From contig NZ_BSDJ01000013.1 of assembly GCF_027925525.1 (NCBI RefSeq), positions 1 to 64,000 on the forward strand: DNA of 64,000 nucleotides, read 5' to 3'. Made by a program: the position numbers and the translations under genes. Below the pieces are notes generated by a model. It was not told where the DNA came from. It made no database searches and saw only the letters and a list, made by a program, of their open reading frames with translations. This DNA is from Paenibacillus tyrphae (GTDB lineage: Bacteria > Bacillota > Bacilli > Paenibacillales > NBRC-103111). Positions 8,852 to 18,307 of this stretch are shown one piece after another. Positions within the stretch are counted from its first letter, which is position 1; each line of letters opens with the position of its first letter.

Positions 8852-10633
8852 ATGAGCAAAATGATGAGCAAAGTGGTCGGCGGAAGCTTTATTATCGAAG
8901 ATATCGATTTTACCCGGGTCGTGACCCCGGAGGACTTTACGGAAGAGCATCGCATGATCGCGCAGACGACGGAAGACTTCGTCGCCGGCGACATCGCTCC
9001 GCACGACGAAGAGATCGAGAAGCTCGATTACGAGCTGTCCGTGAAAATGCTGCGCAAGGCCGGGGAGCTCGGCCTGCTCGGTGCCGACGTGCCGGAAGCG
9101 TACGGCGGGCTCGGCCTAGACAAGGTCAGCTCGACGCTGATCAACGAGCGGCTGACCAAGGCTTCCGCCTTCGCGCTGACCGTGGGCGCGCACGTCGGAA
9201 TCGGCACGCTGCCGATCGTTTATTTCGGCACCGAAGCACAGAAGAAAAAATATTTGCCGCTGCTTGCGACCGGCCAGAAAGTCGCAGCTTACTGCCTGAC
9301 CGAGCCTTCCTCCGGCTCCGATGCATTGGGCGCAAAAGCGACAGCGGTCTTGTCCGAGGACGGCACCCATTATATTCTTAATGGTACGAAGCAGTTTATT
9401 ACGAACGCCGGCTTTGCCGACGTGTTCATCGTGTACGCCAAAGTGAACGGAACCGACTTCAGCACGTTCATCGTCGAACGGACGATGGAAGGCGTGAGCA
9501 TCGGGCCGGAAGAAAAGAAAATGGGTATCAAAGGCTCGTCCACGTGCCCGCTCATTCTGGAAGACGTGAAGGTGCCGGTGGAGAACCTGCTGTGGGAGGT
9601 TGGCAAGGGCCACTTGATCGCCTTCAACATCCTGAACATCGGTCGCTTCAAGCTTGCCGCAGGCTGCGTCGGAGCCGCCAAGGATGCGATTGAGCTTTCG
9701 GCGAAGTACGCCAACGAGCGGACGCAATTCGGACGCAAAATTTCGTCCTTCCCGCTCATCGGAGCCAAGCTGGCCGACATGAACATCCGCACGTACGTGC
9801 TGGAAAGCATGGCGTACCGGACCGCGGGCTTGTTCGACGAAGGTTTGAGCGAAGTCGATCACGGCAGCGCCAACGTCGGGCAGCAATCGGCCAAAGCGAT
9901 CACCGAGTATGCGCTCGAATGCTCGATCAACAAAGTATTCGGCTCCGAAACGCTGGACTTCGTGGCCGACGAGGGCGTGCAAATTCACGGCGGCTACGGG
10001 TTTACTCAGGAATACCGGATCGAGCGCATTTACCGGGATTCCCGCATTAACCGCATTTTCGAAGGCACGAACGAAATTAACCGGCTTCTGATCCCCGGAA
10101 CGCTGATCAAGCGCGCCATGAAAGGGGAGCTGCCTTTGATGCAAAAAGCGATGGGCCTGCAGTCCGAGCTGCTGTCGCTGGTGCCGGGGCAGACGTTCGA
10201 AGGAACGCTGGAGCAGGAGAACCATTTGCTGGCTATGGCGAAAAAAATATTTCTTATGGTCGGTGCGCAAGCGGTGCAAAAATATCAAACGAAGCTGGAC
10301 CAGGAGCAGGAAATTTTGAGCCATCTGGCCGACATCATGATTTCCGTCTTCGCCATGGAAAGCGCGCTGCTGCGTACGAAGAAGCAGATCGCCACAGGCG
10401 GCGAAGGCAAAGCCCTGAACGCCACGGACATGACGACCGTATTCGTCCACGAATCGTTCGCGCGGATTGAGGAATGGGCGAAAGAAGCGTTGGCCGCGAT
10501 GGAATCCGGCGACATGCTGCGCACCCAATTGTCCGTCCTGAAAAAACTGACCCGCAAAACCCCGATCAATGCGATCGAGATCAAGCGCGAGATCGCTTCC
10601 CGCGTCATCGAAGCCGAAAAATACGTAGTTTAA
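8852..10633 (+). CDS. fadE: Acyl-CoA dehydrogenase
   Basis: 593 residues, the length of B. subtilis FadE. It shows the acyl-CoA dehydrogenase core with AAYCLTEPSSGSDALG (flavin region) and VQIHGGYGFTQEYRIERIYR followed by IFEGTNEINRLLI (C-terminal signature). A further helical domain of about 170 residues follows, as in this subfamily. The start chosen (MSKMMSKVVGG) follows GAAGGAGAG. It performs the first oxidation of beta-oxidation and passes electrons to EtfAB. It lies about 190 bp after fadA, the largest gap in this part of the operon. Confidence 0.95.
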   Translation: MSKMMSKVVGGSFIIEDIDFTRVVTPEDFTEEHRMIAQTTEDFVAGDIAPHDEEIEKLDYELSVKMLRKAGELGLLGADVPEAYGGLGLDKVSSTLINERLTKASAFALTVGAHVGIGTLPIVYFGTEAQKKKYLPLLATGQKVAAYCLTEPSSGSDALGAKATAVLSEDGTHYILNGTKQFITNAGFADVFIVYAKVNGTDFSTFIVERTMEGVSIGPEEKKMGIKGSSTCPLILEDVKVPVENLLWEVGKGHLIAFNILNIGRFKLAAGCVGAAKDAIELSAKYANERTQFGRKISSFPLIGAKLADMNIRTYVLESMAYRTAGLFDEGLSEVDHGSANVGQQSAKAITEYALECSINKVFGSETLDFVADEGVQIHGGYGFTQEYRIERIYRDSRINRIFEGTNEINRLLIPGTLIKRAMKGELPLMQKAMGLQSELLSLVPGQTFEGTLEQENHLLAMAKKIFLMVGAQAVQKYQTKLDQEQEILSHLADIMISVFAMESALLRTKKQIATGGEGKALNATDMTTVFVHESFARIEEWAKEALAAMESGDMLRTQLSVLKKLTRKTPINAIEIKREIASRVIEAEKYVV

Positions 10634-10664
10634 GCTTGAAACCTGACAAATGGGGTGGTCGAAC

Positions 10665-12347
10665 TTGTCCGACAAGCCATGGTTAAGACATTATCCTGTC
10701 GAAGTGCCATCGACCTGCGAATACCCGAAGCAAAACTTAGCGCATTTTTTGGTACAAACGGCTTCGGACTATCCGAACCATACGGCCTTATACTTTTTGG
10801 GTAAAAAAATAACGTATCGTCAATTGCTTCATTCCGCTTACCGCTTTGCGAACGCCCTTGCGAATCTGGGCGTTCGCAGGGGGGACCGGGTCGCGGTGAT
10901 GCTGCCCAATTGCCCGCAGGCGGTGATCGCCTATTACGGGACACTGCTCATGGGCGGCATCGTCGTCATGACCAATCCGATGTATATGCCGCGCGAGCTG
11001 GAGTACCAGATGAAGGACTCCGGCGCCCATGTGATCGTCACGCTCGATCTGCTGTACGAGCGCGTTGCGAAGGTGGTTCCGCTGACCGGGATCAAGCATG
11101 TGATCGTTACTTCCATCAAAGACTATCTTCCTTTTCCCAAGAACGTGCTTTATCCGTTAAAGGCCAAAAAAGACAATTTGAAACGAGATGTTGTCTACGG
11201 AAACGGCGTTGCTTCGTTTATGGAGCTGCTGGAGCAGGTGACGGCAACGCCGCACGAGGCGAATGTTGATGCCGACCGCGATCTGGCGCTGCTTCAATAT
11301 ACCGGCGGCACGACCGGTATTCCGAAGGGCGTCATGCTGACGCACACGAATCTGATCGCCAATACGATGCAAAGCAGGCTTTGGTCGTACCGCTCGCAGA
11401 TTGCGAAAGAAACGTATTTGGCGGTCCTGCCTTTTTTTCATGTGTTCGGGATGACGGTGCTGCTGAATCAAGCCGTGTATACGGCAGGCACTTTGATTTT
11501 GATTCCCCGCTACGAGGTGAATCAAGTGCTGCAAACGATCGATAAGCTGAAGCCGACTGTTTTTCCCGGCGCGCCGACGATGTATATTTCGCTCATCCAT
11601 CATCAGAACATCAAGCGTTTCGACTTGTCGTCCATCCGGTTCTGTATCAGCGGCTCGGCCTCTTTGCCGCTCGAAGTGCAGGAATCGTTCGAATCGATTA
11701 CGGGCGGCAAGCTGATCGAAGGGTACGGCTTGACCGAAGCGTCTCCCGTGACGCATGCCAACAACATTTGGGAGAAGCGCAAGCTGGGCTCGATCGGGAT
11801 TCCGTTCCCCGATACAGATGCCCGGATCGTGAACCCGGAGACGGGCGAGGAAATGCGGGTCGGCGAAATCGGTGAGCTGACGGTCCGCGGCCCGCAAGTT
11901 ATGAAGGGCTATTGGAACAAGCCGGAGGAAACCGCGAAAATATTGAAGGATGGCTGGCTCTATACGGGCGACTTGGCCCGGATGGACGAGGAAGGGTATT
12001 TTTACATTTTGGACCGGCGCAAGGACATGATTATTGCGAGCGGTTACAATATTTATCCGCGCGAGGTCGAAGAAGTATTGTACGAGCATCCCGATGTCGA
12101 GGAGGCGGTCGTCGCAGGAATCATCGACACCTACCGCGGAGAAACGGTCAAGGCATATATCGTGCTGAAGCCGGGGGCGAAGGGCGATGCCGATGCGTTC
12201 AAGGCTTGGTGCAAGGAGCGGCTTGCGGCGTACAAGGTGCCGAAGCAGTACGAGTTCCGGGACAGCTTGCCGAAAACGATGGTCGGGAAAGTGCTTCGCC
12301 ACAAGCTGGCGGAGGAAGAAGCGGAGAAGCTCAAGAAAAACGGCTAG
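10665..12347 (+). CDS. lcfA: Long-chain fatty-acid--CoA ligase
   Basis: 560 residues from the TTG start at 10665, which has GGGGTGG six bases upstream; this length equals B. subtilis LcfA. An ATG five codons earlier has no clear ribosome site. It is an AMP-forming synthetase with the P-loop-like motif YTGGTTGIPKGVMLTHTN and the motifs GWLYTGDLARMDEEGYFYIL, DRRKDMIIASGYNIYPREVE and the catalytic lysine region KTMVGKVLRHKL. It activates fatty acids for the FadE/FadN/FadA cycle. Confidence 0.94.
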   Translation: MSDKPWLRHYPVEVPSTCEYPKQNLAHFLVQTASDYPNHTALYFLGKKITYRQLLHSAYRFANALANLGVRRGDRVAVMLPNCPQAVIAYYGTLLMGGIVVMTNPMYMPRELEYQMKDSGAHVIVTLDLLYERVAKVVPLTGIKHVIVTSIKDYLPFPKNVLYPLKAKKDNLKRDVVYGNGVASFMELLEQVTATPHEANVDADRDLALLQYTGGTTGIPKGVMLTHTNLIANTMQSRLWSYRSQIAKETYLAVLPFFHVFGMTVLLNQAVYTAGTLILIPRYEVNQVLQTIDKLKPTVFPGAPTMYISLIHHQNIKRFDLSSIRFCISGSASLPLEVQESFESITGGKLIEGYGLTEASPVTHANNIWEKRKLGSIGIPFPDTDARIVNPETGEEMRVGEIGELTVRGPQVMKGYWNKPEETAKILKDGWLYTGDLARMDEEGYFYILDRRKDMIIASGYNIYPREVEEVLYEHPDVEEAVVAGIIDTYRGETVKAYIVLKPGAKGDADAFKAWCKERLAAYKVPKQYEFRDSLPKTMVGKVLRHKLAEEEAEKLKKNG

Positions 12348-12380
12348 GACGCTTACATTTTATTTCCGGGAGGGCCTGGT

Positions 12381-12806
12381 ATGGACAATCAAGTATCGGC
12401 ATTTATCAAACGCCTGGAACAAGCGGCACGCGGATCGTTCTGGGAACATATCGGAGCCCGGATCGATACGTTCGCTCCGGATCGGGCGGTCGTATCGCTG
12501 AGCATCCAGCCGCATCATCATAATCTGATCGGCATTGTGCACGGCGGTGTCCATGCAACGCTGCTCGACTCCGTCATGGGGCTTGTCGCCATGGCTGCGA
12601 AGCCGAACGAGAACGTCGTCACGACGAACCTGAATCTGCATTATATGGCCCCGATCGCCAAGGGGGAGATGAAAGTCACCGCCGAGATCATTCACAGCTC
12701 GGGACGTACGATCACCGCGCAAGGGCATGTGTATAACGAAGAAGGGCAGCTCTGCGCCTTCGGCACCGGAACGTTCCGCATCGTCGAATGGCGGGGGACC
12801 CAATAA
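12381..12806 (+). CDS. PaaI-family hotdog thioesterase
   Basis: 141 residues with a single hotdog fold. The family motif HNLIGIVHGGVHATLLDSVMG is split around the HGG turn. The start follows GGGAGGG. It is 33 bp after lcfA and overlaps nothing, so it is probably in the same transcript. It likely hydrolyses acyl- or aryl-CoA esters and may recycle CoA from stalled beta-oxidation intermediates. The substrate cannot be told from sequence. Confidence 0.85.
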   Translation: MDNQVSAFIKRLEQAARGSFWEHIGARIDTFAPDRAVVSLSIQPHHHNLIGIVHGGVHATLLDSVMGLVAMAAKPNENVVTTNLNLHYMAPIAKGEMKVTAEIIHSSGRTITAQGHVYNEEGQLCAFGTGTFRIVEWRGTQ

Positions 12807-12856
12807 ACCGGGATGGCATGGATTATCATTTGGGAGGAAGGAGAGGAGGACGACAA

Positions 12857-13177
12857 ATGACGGTCAAGGAAAGCTTACAGGAGTTGGTAGAACGGATGCA
12901 GGCGAATCCGGAACCGATCCGGCCGCTTCATTACGTGTATCAGTTCGATCTGGACGAAAACGAGCCGTTTCAGGTCCACTTCGATTCCGGCACCGTCGAA
13001 GTGTTGGAAGGAACGCCCCATCCGGCCGACTGCACGCTCAAGCTGTCGGCGTCTAATTTCGTTAAGCTGCTGCGCAACGATTTGAACACGACGATGGCGT
13101 TCATGCTCGGCTCGCTCAAAGTGGACGGGCGTGTAGGCTTGGCTTTGAAACTCCAGGAAATTTTGAAGGCGTATTGA
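12857..13177 (+). CDS. SCP2 sterol-binding domain protein
   Basis: 106 residues from the ATG behind GGAAGGAGAGGAGG. A single SCP2-like lipid-binding fold is indicated by the pattern ADCTLKLSASNFVKLLRNDL and the ending FMLGSLKVDGRVGLALKLQE. Such small proteins occur beside acyl-CoA genes in Bacillales and bind fatty acyl ligands. It is the last gene of the fad group, and a hairpin follows 6 bp after the stop. Confidence 0.85.
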   Translation: MTVKESLQELVERMQANPEPIRPLHYVYQFDLDENEPFQVHFDSGTVEVLEGTPHPADCTLKLSASNFVKLLRNDLNTTMAFMLGSLKVDGRVGLALKLQEILKAY

Positions 13178-13183
13178 ATCGGC

Positions 13184-13216
13184 AGCCGCCCCCGGCTTTT
13201 TTACCGGGAGGCGGCT
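13184..13216 (+). terminator. Terminator after the fad operon
   Basis: AGCCGCCCCCGG (13184-13195) pairs with CCGGGAGGCGGCT (13204-13216) across a T-rich loop and is followed by TTCGTTCGTTTG. It lies between the convergent SCP2 gene and the ABC permease. Confidence 0.6.
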
Positions 13217-13239
13217 TTCGTTCGTTTGTCCGGCATTCG

Positions 13240-15159
13240 TCAAACCATCATTTTTTTCAAACGGTGCAAATAGCGGGAGCGGACCAGAAAAAAATATACA
13301 GTCTGGGCGCCCAGAAACGCTGCCGAGACAATGAGAACGGGCTTGTATACGAAATAAACGTACATTGTGTTGAGAACGGGCCGCATCACGATCAGCGTCT
13401 GCACGGTGGAAATCACGATAGGAATAAAGAACAGCAAGCCGATCTGCAGCGTGGCCGATGTTCGCATCTCCGAAGCGCTCAGTCCGATCTTGGAAAGCGC
13501 ATGATACATTTTGCTGTCTGCAGCAAGCTCGGTATGCAGCTTAAAATACAGAAAACTGGCGGACGATACGGAGAACAGGAAGGCGATGAAAATCCCGATG
13601 AAGCTGAATAAGGCCGTCGCCTGCTTTAAGCTTAGATAGCTCCAGATCCGGATGGAAAAAGAGTTTGAGCTTCCATGCGGCTCACGATTTTGTTGCAGCC
13701 GTTCCTTCAGCTTGGCTCCGATGACGGCCTCGGGACTGTCCGTCGCGGGCGGAGCTCCGTTATTCCACTCCGGCACATGGTATACAAAAAGGACGCTGCT
13801 CTTGGCTTCCCCTTGTATCGTGCGATACGAATTGTCATTTACGACCACAATACTTGCCCAGCTCATGAACGGTAAAGCTTCGCGTTCGAAAACTTTCGTA
13901 ACGGACACCGTATGACCGGAATCGAGCGTGATTTTGTCCCCCGGTGTCATATGGCCGTGCGACGGTTGGGCCGGGCCGCTTATCAGGATGGCTTCGCCGT
14001 TATCCGGCGCCGCTTCCGGGAGATTCATCGCAGCCGCTAGCCGGTTGAAGCGGCTTGCGGCGATGATTTCGACGGAAGGAACCGCGTCGTGAACCGTTCG
14101 CCGGTAAAGGTTCTCCACCTTAACAGACCGGTAAGACACTCCCTCCCCGTCCAGCAGTTCGTTAATTATCGCCAACTCTTGTTCCGTATGCCGCTCGTCG
14201 AAGCTGTAGTATTCGATGGCAAAAGGATTGTTTTCGTATTCCTTCCGATTCGTTTCGCCAACGGCCAGCACAAAGCTTGCGCTCATACTGGCGATGGAGG
14301 TGACTACCGTGACGAGAAACAAAATCCGCGCGTTATCTTTCATCTTATACGCCAATTCCGATACCCAGAGCAGGTTCGTCCCTCGCCATAAAGCCTTGCG
14401 GCTTCGCTTCAACAGACGGATGACGAGCACCGAGAGCTGAGAATAAAAAAAGTAGGTGGCCGCGATCCCTGTCGCCGCTGCAAGGAGGACGAGCTTGGGA
14501 GACAGCTTTCCCCCATAAAGCGTCAGGAAGCCGACGACAAGCAGCGTTACCCCAATGAGCGTGAGGAAGAGCGAAGCTCTCGGCTCTTTTTTCGGTTGAT
14601 GACTGCCTTGCAGCAGCTCCGCGACGTTTCTTTTGCGGATGAAAAATAAAGTAAACAGCGAGATGCCCGTGAACAGCAGCAAAAAAGAAACGGTGGTAAG
14701 CCATATCGCACCTGCAGGCCAATAAAAAGGAAGCTCCGGGATCTCCATCATCTTGGTGCCGCACAGCAGGAACAGCTTGGACAGAAGCAGTCCCCCGGCG
14801 ATCCCGGTGACGATGGAACCGGCGCCGATCAGCATGTTTTCCATAAAGACGAGCCGGTTGATCTGGCTTGATGTAGCGCCCAACAGAAGCAGCAGTCCGA
14901 ATTCCCGCTGGCGGGATTTCAAAAACATGCCGATCGAATACAGCACGAAGAAGATGGCGAAGACGAAGATGACCCCTTCGGAAATTTGCAGAACCGCACG
15001 CTTGAGCGGTCCCATCGGAAGCTGCTCGATGTCGGGATGGTAGACGAAGACGGCGAACGAGAAAAAAATCATCACCATAAAGGCACTGCTTAGAAAATAG
15101 GCGAAGTAAGCCCGCACGTTGCGCTTGACATTATTAAACGCGAATTGAGGAAAGCTCAT
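13240..15159 (-). CDS. BceB/YxdM-type ABC transporter permease (FtsX domain)
   Basis: 639 residues from the ATG behind GGGGAGGT (MSFPQFAFNNVKRNVRAYFA). Multiple hydrophobic segments, a loop of roughly 200 residues between residues about 280 and 490 and an FtsX-like C-terminal half match BceB-type permeases of peptide-antibiotic detoxification. Its start overlaps the end of its ATPase gene by 26 bp. It is the last gene of a seven-gene minus-strand group that begins with a two-component system. The drug recognised is unknown. Confidence 0.88.
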   Translation of the reverse strand: MSFPQFAFNNVKRNVRAYFAYFLSSAFMVMIFFSFAVFVYHPDIEQLPMGPLKRAVLQISEGVIFVFAIFFVLYSIGMFLKSRQREFGLLLLLGATSSQINRLVFMENMLIGAGSIVTGIAGGLLLSKLFLLCGTKMMEIPELPFYWPAGAIWLTTVSFLLLFTGISLFTLFFIRKRNVAELLQGSHQPKKEPRASLFLTLIGVTLLVVGFLTLYGGKLSPKLVLLAAATGIAATYFFYSQLSVLVIRLLKRSRKALWRGTNLLWVSELAYKMKDNARILFLVTVVTSIASMSASFVLAVGETNRKEYENNPFAIEYYSFDERHTEQELAIINELLDGEGVSYRSVKVENLYRRTVHDAVPSVEIIAASRFNRLAAAMNLPEAAPDNGEAILISGPAQPSHGHMTPGDKITLDSGHTVSVTKVFEREALPFMSWASIVVVNDNSYRTIQGEAKSSVLFVYHVPEWNNGAPPATDSPEAVIGAKLKERLQQNREPHGSSNSFSIRIWSYLSLKQATALFSFIGIFIAFLFSVSSASFLYFKLHTELAADSKMYHALSKIGLSASEMRTSATLQIGLLFFIPIVISTVQTLIVMRPVLNTMYVYFVYKPVLIVSAAFLGAQTVYFFLVRSRYLHRLKKMMV

Positions 15160-15904
15160 GCGTATGACCTCCCCAGAAGGACAGCGTGTCGATGATTTTT
15201 TGAAAAAACGTTTGCCGATTGTCACCCTGGTGAATTTCGGCCGCCAGCCGCCCGTCCTTAATAAAGACGATCCGGCTGCAGTAGCTGGCGGCAACCGGGT
15301 CGTGCGTCACGAGCATGATGGTGGTCCGCTCGTGACAGTTAATGCTTTCCAACGATTCCATGACGATGCGGGAGGCGTTAGAGTCGAGCGACCCCGTAGG
15401 CTCGTCGGCAAGCAGCAGCGCCGGAGACGTGACAATTGCCCGGGCTATGGCGGTCCGCTGGCGCTGGCCACCCGAAATTTCGTAGGGTCGTTTGTTCAAA
15501 AATTCACTAAGGTTTAGCCGGCCGGCGACCTGCTGCAGTCTGGCTTCCATCTCGGCGAGCGGCTTATTGTCGAGCGTCAGGGGCAGCACGATATTTTCCG
15601 CAATCGTCAATGTGTCGAGCAGGTTAAAATCCTGAAAGACGAATCCGAGCTGTCTTCGCCGGAATACCGCCAATTCGTCTCTCTTCATTTGATAAGGGTC
15701 GGTGCTGTTTATCAGAACTGTCCCTGAGCTTGGCGTGTCTATGGTCGATACCATATGGAGTAGTGTCGTTTTTCCGCTGCCGGAAGGTCCCATAATGCCG
15801 ACGAATTCCCCTTTTTCAATCGTCAGGTGAATGTCGGTGAGGGCCTGTGTGGCGATATGGCCCGGGTATGTTTTGTTTAGTCCGTTTACGTAAACCATGC
15901 TCAT
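15134..15904 (-). CDS. BceA/YxdL-type ABC transporter ATPase
   Basis: 256 residues. Walker A GPSGSGKTTLLH, signature ISGGQRQRTAIARAI and Walker B ALLLADEPTGSLD are intact, and FQDFNLLDTLTIAENI is typical of the MacB/BceA subfamily. The start at 15904 follows AGGGGAT; a long upstream open frame without a ribosome site was not used. It pairs with the following permease. Such pairs remove bacitracin, lantibiotics or similar peptides from their lipid targets and signal to a kinase of the BceS type. Confidence 0.9.
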   Translation of the reverse strand: MSMVYVNGLNKTYPGHIATQALTDIHLTIEKGEFVGIMGPSGSGKTTLLHMVSTIDTPSSGTVLINSTDPYQMKRDELAVFRRRQLGFVFQDFNLLDTLTIAENIVLPLTLDNKPLAEMEARLQQVAGRLNLSEFLNKRPYEISGGQRQRTAIARAIVTSPALLLADEPTGSLDSNASRIVMESLESINCHERTTIMLVTHDPVAASYCSRIVFIKDGRLAAEIHQGDNRQTFFQKIIDTLSFWGGHTHELSSIRV

Positions 15905-15923
15905 TTCATACGATCCCCTTGAC

Positions 15924-16688
15924 TTAAACGATTTTTCTCTGCCATCGCAGTAGGCTGACTGCCGCAAAAGCAGCCATCGACCCGAGCAAATAAAACCAAA
16001 ATTTCGGCGAACCGTCCGGACTGAGCGCTCTAACGATTGGGTAAAACGGGTCGAAATAAATCGAGAGCTCATTGACCGCATAGATCATGGCTATCGAACC
16101 GACGAAGAGCACGATAAAAGCGACCAGCGGCCGGGGTACGAACTGGCATACCATGCTGCACATCAGAAGCTTCGCCAGACAGACGAGCGCAAACAGCAAG
16201 TAAAACGCCACGGTGTACCACAAGGCCTCCGCCGAGCCTACGGGCTCAGTCGCCCCGTATTTTATGAAAGTTTCGCTATGCGGAAAGAACAGGCGGGCGC
16301 AAATGATCGAGATGAAGCAGGTGACTCCGACAAAAATCAGAACCGTCGAAGCCAGCGCCAGCAGCTTTGCAAGCCAGAGCTGAAAACGGCTGTAGGCCCG
16401 CAGCATGTAGAGCCGGTACGCTCCCGAAAAGATCTCGCCGCCCAAATGGTCCACGAACAGGATCGGGAAAATCGCCAGAACGAGCAGCAGCGAGATCCCT
16501 TCCATCGCGAACCACGGCGTATTTAAGTCATGCAGCAGCTCGCGCCCTCCGAACCGGTAATCGCCCCATCCGCTGCTGTACAGCATACTCGTATTGAAGA
16601 TCCATAGCAGCCAATAAATACCGCCAAGAACGAGCATCTGTTTTCGTTTCCAGATTCGTTCCATTTCGCTCAGCCATAATCCGAACAT
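15924..16688 (-). CDS. ABC-2 type permease, LanG/E-like
   Basis: 254 residues with about six membrane segments and no ATPase motifs. The N-terminus MFGLWLSEMERIWKRKQML resembles ABC-2 permeases of lantibiotic self-immunity (LanE/LanG) and the YxdM-independent bacitracin exporters. The start is behind TAAGGAGG. It is the second of two consecutive permeases of similar size behind a BcrA/LanF-like ATPase, the usual immunity-transporter arrangement. No lantibiotic precursor gene is visible nearby, so the module probably defends against peptides made by others. Confidence 0.78.
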   Translation of the reverse strand: MFGLWLSEMERIWKRKQMLVLGGIYWLLWIFNTSMLYSSGWGDYRFGGRELLHDLNTPWFAMEGISLLLVLAIFPILFVDHLGGEIFSGAYRLYMLRAYSRFQLWLAKLLALASTVLIFVGVTCFISIICARLFFPHSETFIKYGATEPVGSAEALWYTVAFYLLFALVCLAKLLMCSMVCQFVPRPLVAFIVLFVGSIAMIYAVNELSIYFDPFYPIVRALSPDGSPKFWFYLLGSMAAFAAVSLLRWQRKIV

Positions 16689-16705
16689 GCGATATCCTCC
16701 TTAGT

Positions 16706-17497
16706 TTAATACATATAATCCTCTGCGACAAAGCGGCGATAAGCGATGGCGCTGCATATCACCGCATGCAATAGCAATAGGGTGGGAATGGCCCAAATTA
16801 CGGACGCGTTCCCGGATAATGCTTCGTTTAATCCGGTATGCTGCATGTAGGGAATCCATATATAAGCGAGCAGGTCGCGCACATAGGGCCAGGCCGCAAA
16901 CAACGAAGCGACTTTCAAATACAGGCCGTCAAACAAGAGCGATACCAAAATATACGTCATGCATACACCCAGGGCAATCGTCACATTCCTGCTGTACATC
17001 GCGATAAAAGAGAAGAGGCAGCTAATTCCGGCCAGAGTGGCGTATGCGAGCAGATAGTACACAACCGCGTAGCCGATCAAGGGCCAGAACCGGCCGGCTT
17101 CCTCTTGCGGAAAGCGAAGCATGCCGACCGCCGCCAAGGAGATTCCCAAAACGATCAGCAGAATCAGAATGGAGGCTTGGAGGACGAACAGCTTGCTAAA
17201 AAAGATTTGCCCTCTGGAAAACCGGCGTAAAAATAGAAGGCGCAGCTGCCCGCTTCGAAACGGTTCCGTATAGACGGCAGCCGCAAGCGCTGCGACGGCA
17301 ATATTGCACGGCAAAAACAGCATTTCGCGAAGCCCTTGAAAAAGAAACAAGACGGAAGATATGCTGCTGCCTAACGAGCTTATCCATAACAAATAGCTCC
17401 CTTGCAAATAGGCAAGGAAGGGAGCGGCGAGGACGACTAACCAGAGCCACCTTTGGCTCCACAATCGGGTAAACTCACTGTAGATCAATGGCCTCAT
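16706..17497 (-). CDS. ABC-2 type permease, LanE/G-like
   Basis: 263 residues from MRPLIYSEFTRLWSQRW, with about six membrane segments. The start overlaps the ATPase stop (ATGA), which shows translational coupling and argues against a start 38 codons upstream. With the next gene it forms a two-permease set served by the ATPase at 17494-18222. Export of, or protection from, a cationic peptide is the likely role. Confidence 0.78.
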   Translation of the reverse strand: MRPLIYSEFTRLWSQRWLWLVVLAAPFLAYLQGSYLLWISSLGSSISSVLFLFQGLREMLFLPCNIAVAALAAAVYTEPFRSGQLRLLFLRRFSRGQIFFSKLFVLQASILILLIVLGISLAAVGMLRFPQEEAGRFWPLIGYAVVYYLLAYATLAGISCLFSFIAMYSRNVTIALGVCMTYILVSLLFDGLYLKVASLFAAWPYVRDLLAYIWIPYMQHTGLNEALSGNASVIWAIPTLLLLHAVICSAIAYRRFVAEDYMY

Positions 17498-18222
17498 GAA
17501 TACATCAGCTCCATAAAGGCGTCCTCCAGCCGCTGCCCGTTCGCGACCAATTGCTCGGTCGGCCCCTTCCAAAGAATGGACCCTTCCCGAATGATAATAA
17601 GCTCGTCGCACATTCGCTGGAGCTCGTCAAGCAGATGGCTGGATATGAAGAATGCGTAATTCGCCGAATCGCGCAAGCGGACGATAAGATCGCGCAGCTC
17701 CCGCATGCCCATAGGATCAAGACCGTTCGACGGCTCGTCCAGCAGCAAAAGCTCCGGGCTGCCAAGCAAGGATTGGGCGATCCCGAGTCGCTGCTTCATC
17801 CCGAGCGAGTAGGCTTTTACCCGGTCGTCGCCCCGGCCTGAAAGCCCTACCGTGTGCAACAGCCGCTCGATATGCGGTTCTCTGTCGGAAGAGGTTATAT
17901 CCGGGTGCAGACGCGATAAATTGCGCAGCACCTGTCTGCCCGTCATATATTCGAAAAAGACCGGGGATTCGATAATCGCGCCGACTTTGGACATGGCCTG
18001 CACGCGCCGCGTCTGCACATCGAACGAATCGATGCGGATGTGACCGGTTGTCGGCCGGATGAGACCTGTCATCATGCGCATCATCGTCGTTTTTCCGGCT
18101 CCGTTCGGTCCGATAAACCCGTATATTTTTCCTTTTTCGAGCGTAAAGGAGCATTCAGTGATCACGTTGCGCTGGCCGATGTTTTTGGTGATTCGATCCA
18201 CTTCTAGAATAGGGCTGCCCAT
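17494..18222 (-). CDS. BcrA/LanF-like ABC transporter ATPase
   Basis: 242 residues. Walker A GPNGAGKTTMMRMMTGLI, signature YSLGMKQRLGIAQSLL and Walker B LLLLDEPSNGLDPMGM are intact. The N-terminus (ILEVDRITKNIGQRNVITEC) is typical of bacitracin and lantibiotic immunity ATPases. It has a strong ribosome site (GTCAGGAGGAAC). An 85-bp gap separates it from the kinase gene and is the only gap in the group long enough for a promoter controlled by the regulator. Confidence 0.9.
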   Translation of the reverse strand: MGSPILEVDRITKNIGQRNVITECSFTLEKGKIYGFIGPNGAGKTTMMRMMTGLIRPTTGHIRIDSFDVQTRRVQAMSKVGAIIESPVFFEYMTGRQVLRNLSRLHPDITSSDREPHIERLLHTVGLSGRGDDRVKAYSLGMKQRLGIAQSLLGSPELLLLDEPSNGLDPMGMRELRDLIVRLRDSANYAFFISSHLLDELQRMCDELIIIREGSILWKGPTEQLVANGQRLEDAFMELMYS

Positions 18223-18307
18223 CGTCGGTTCCTCCTGACATGTTCTTATGCCTCCCTAATGTACAGGAGAAGGAGTCGTCCTGCTATGGATTTAGCTTAA
18301 CCGGAGC

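Noticed and set aside
13240..18222. A lantibiotic biosynthesis cluster
   Set aside because: Only immunity-type transporters and a two-component system are present. No precursor peptide, LanB/LanC/LanM or protease gene is visible between or beside them.
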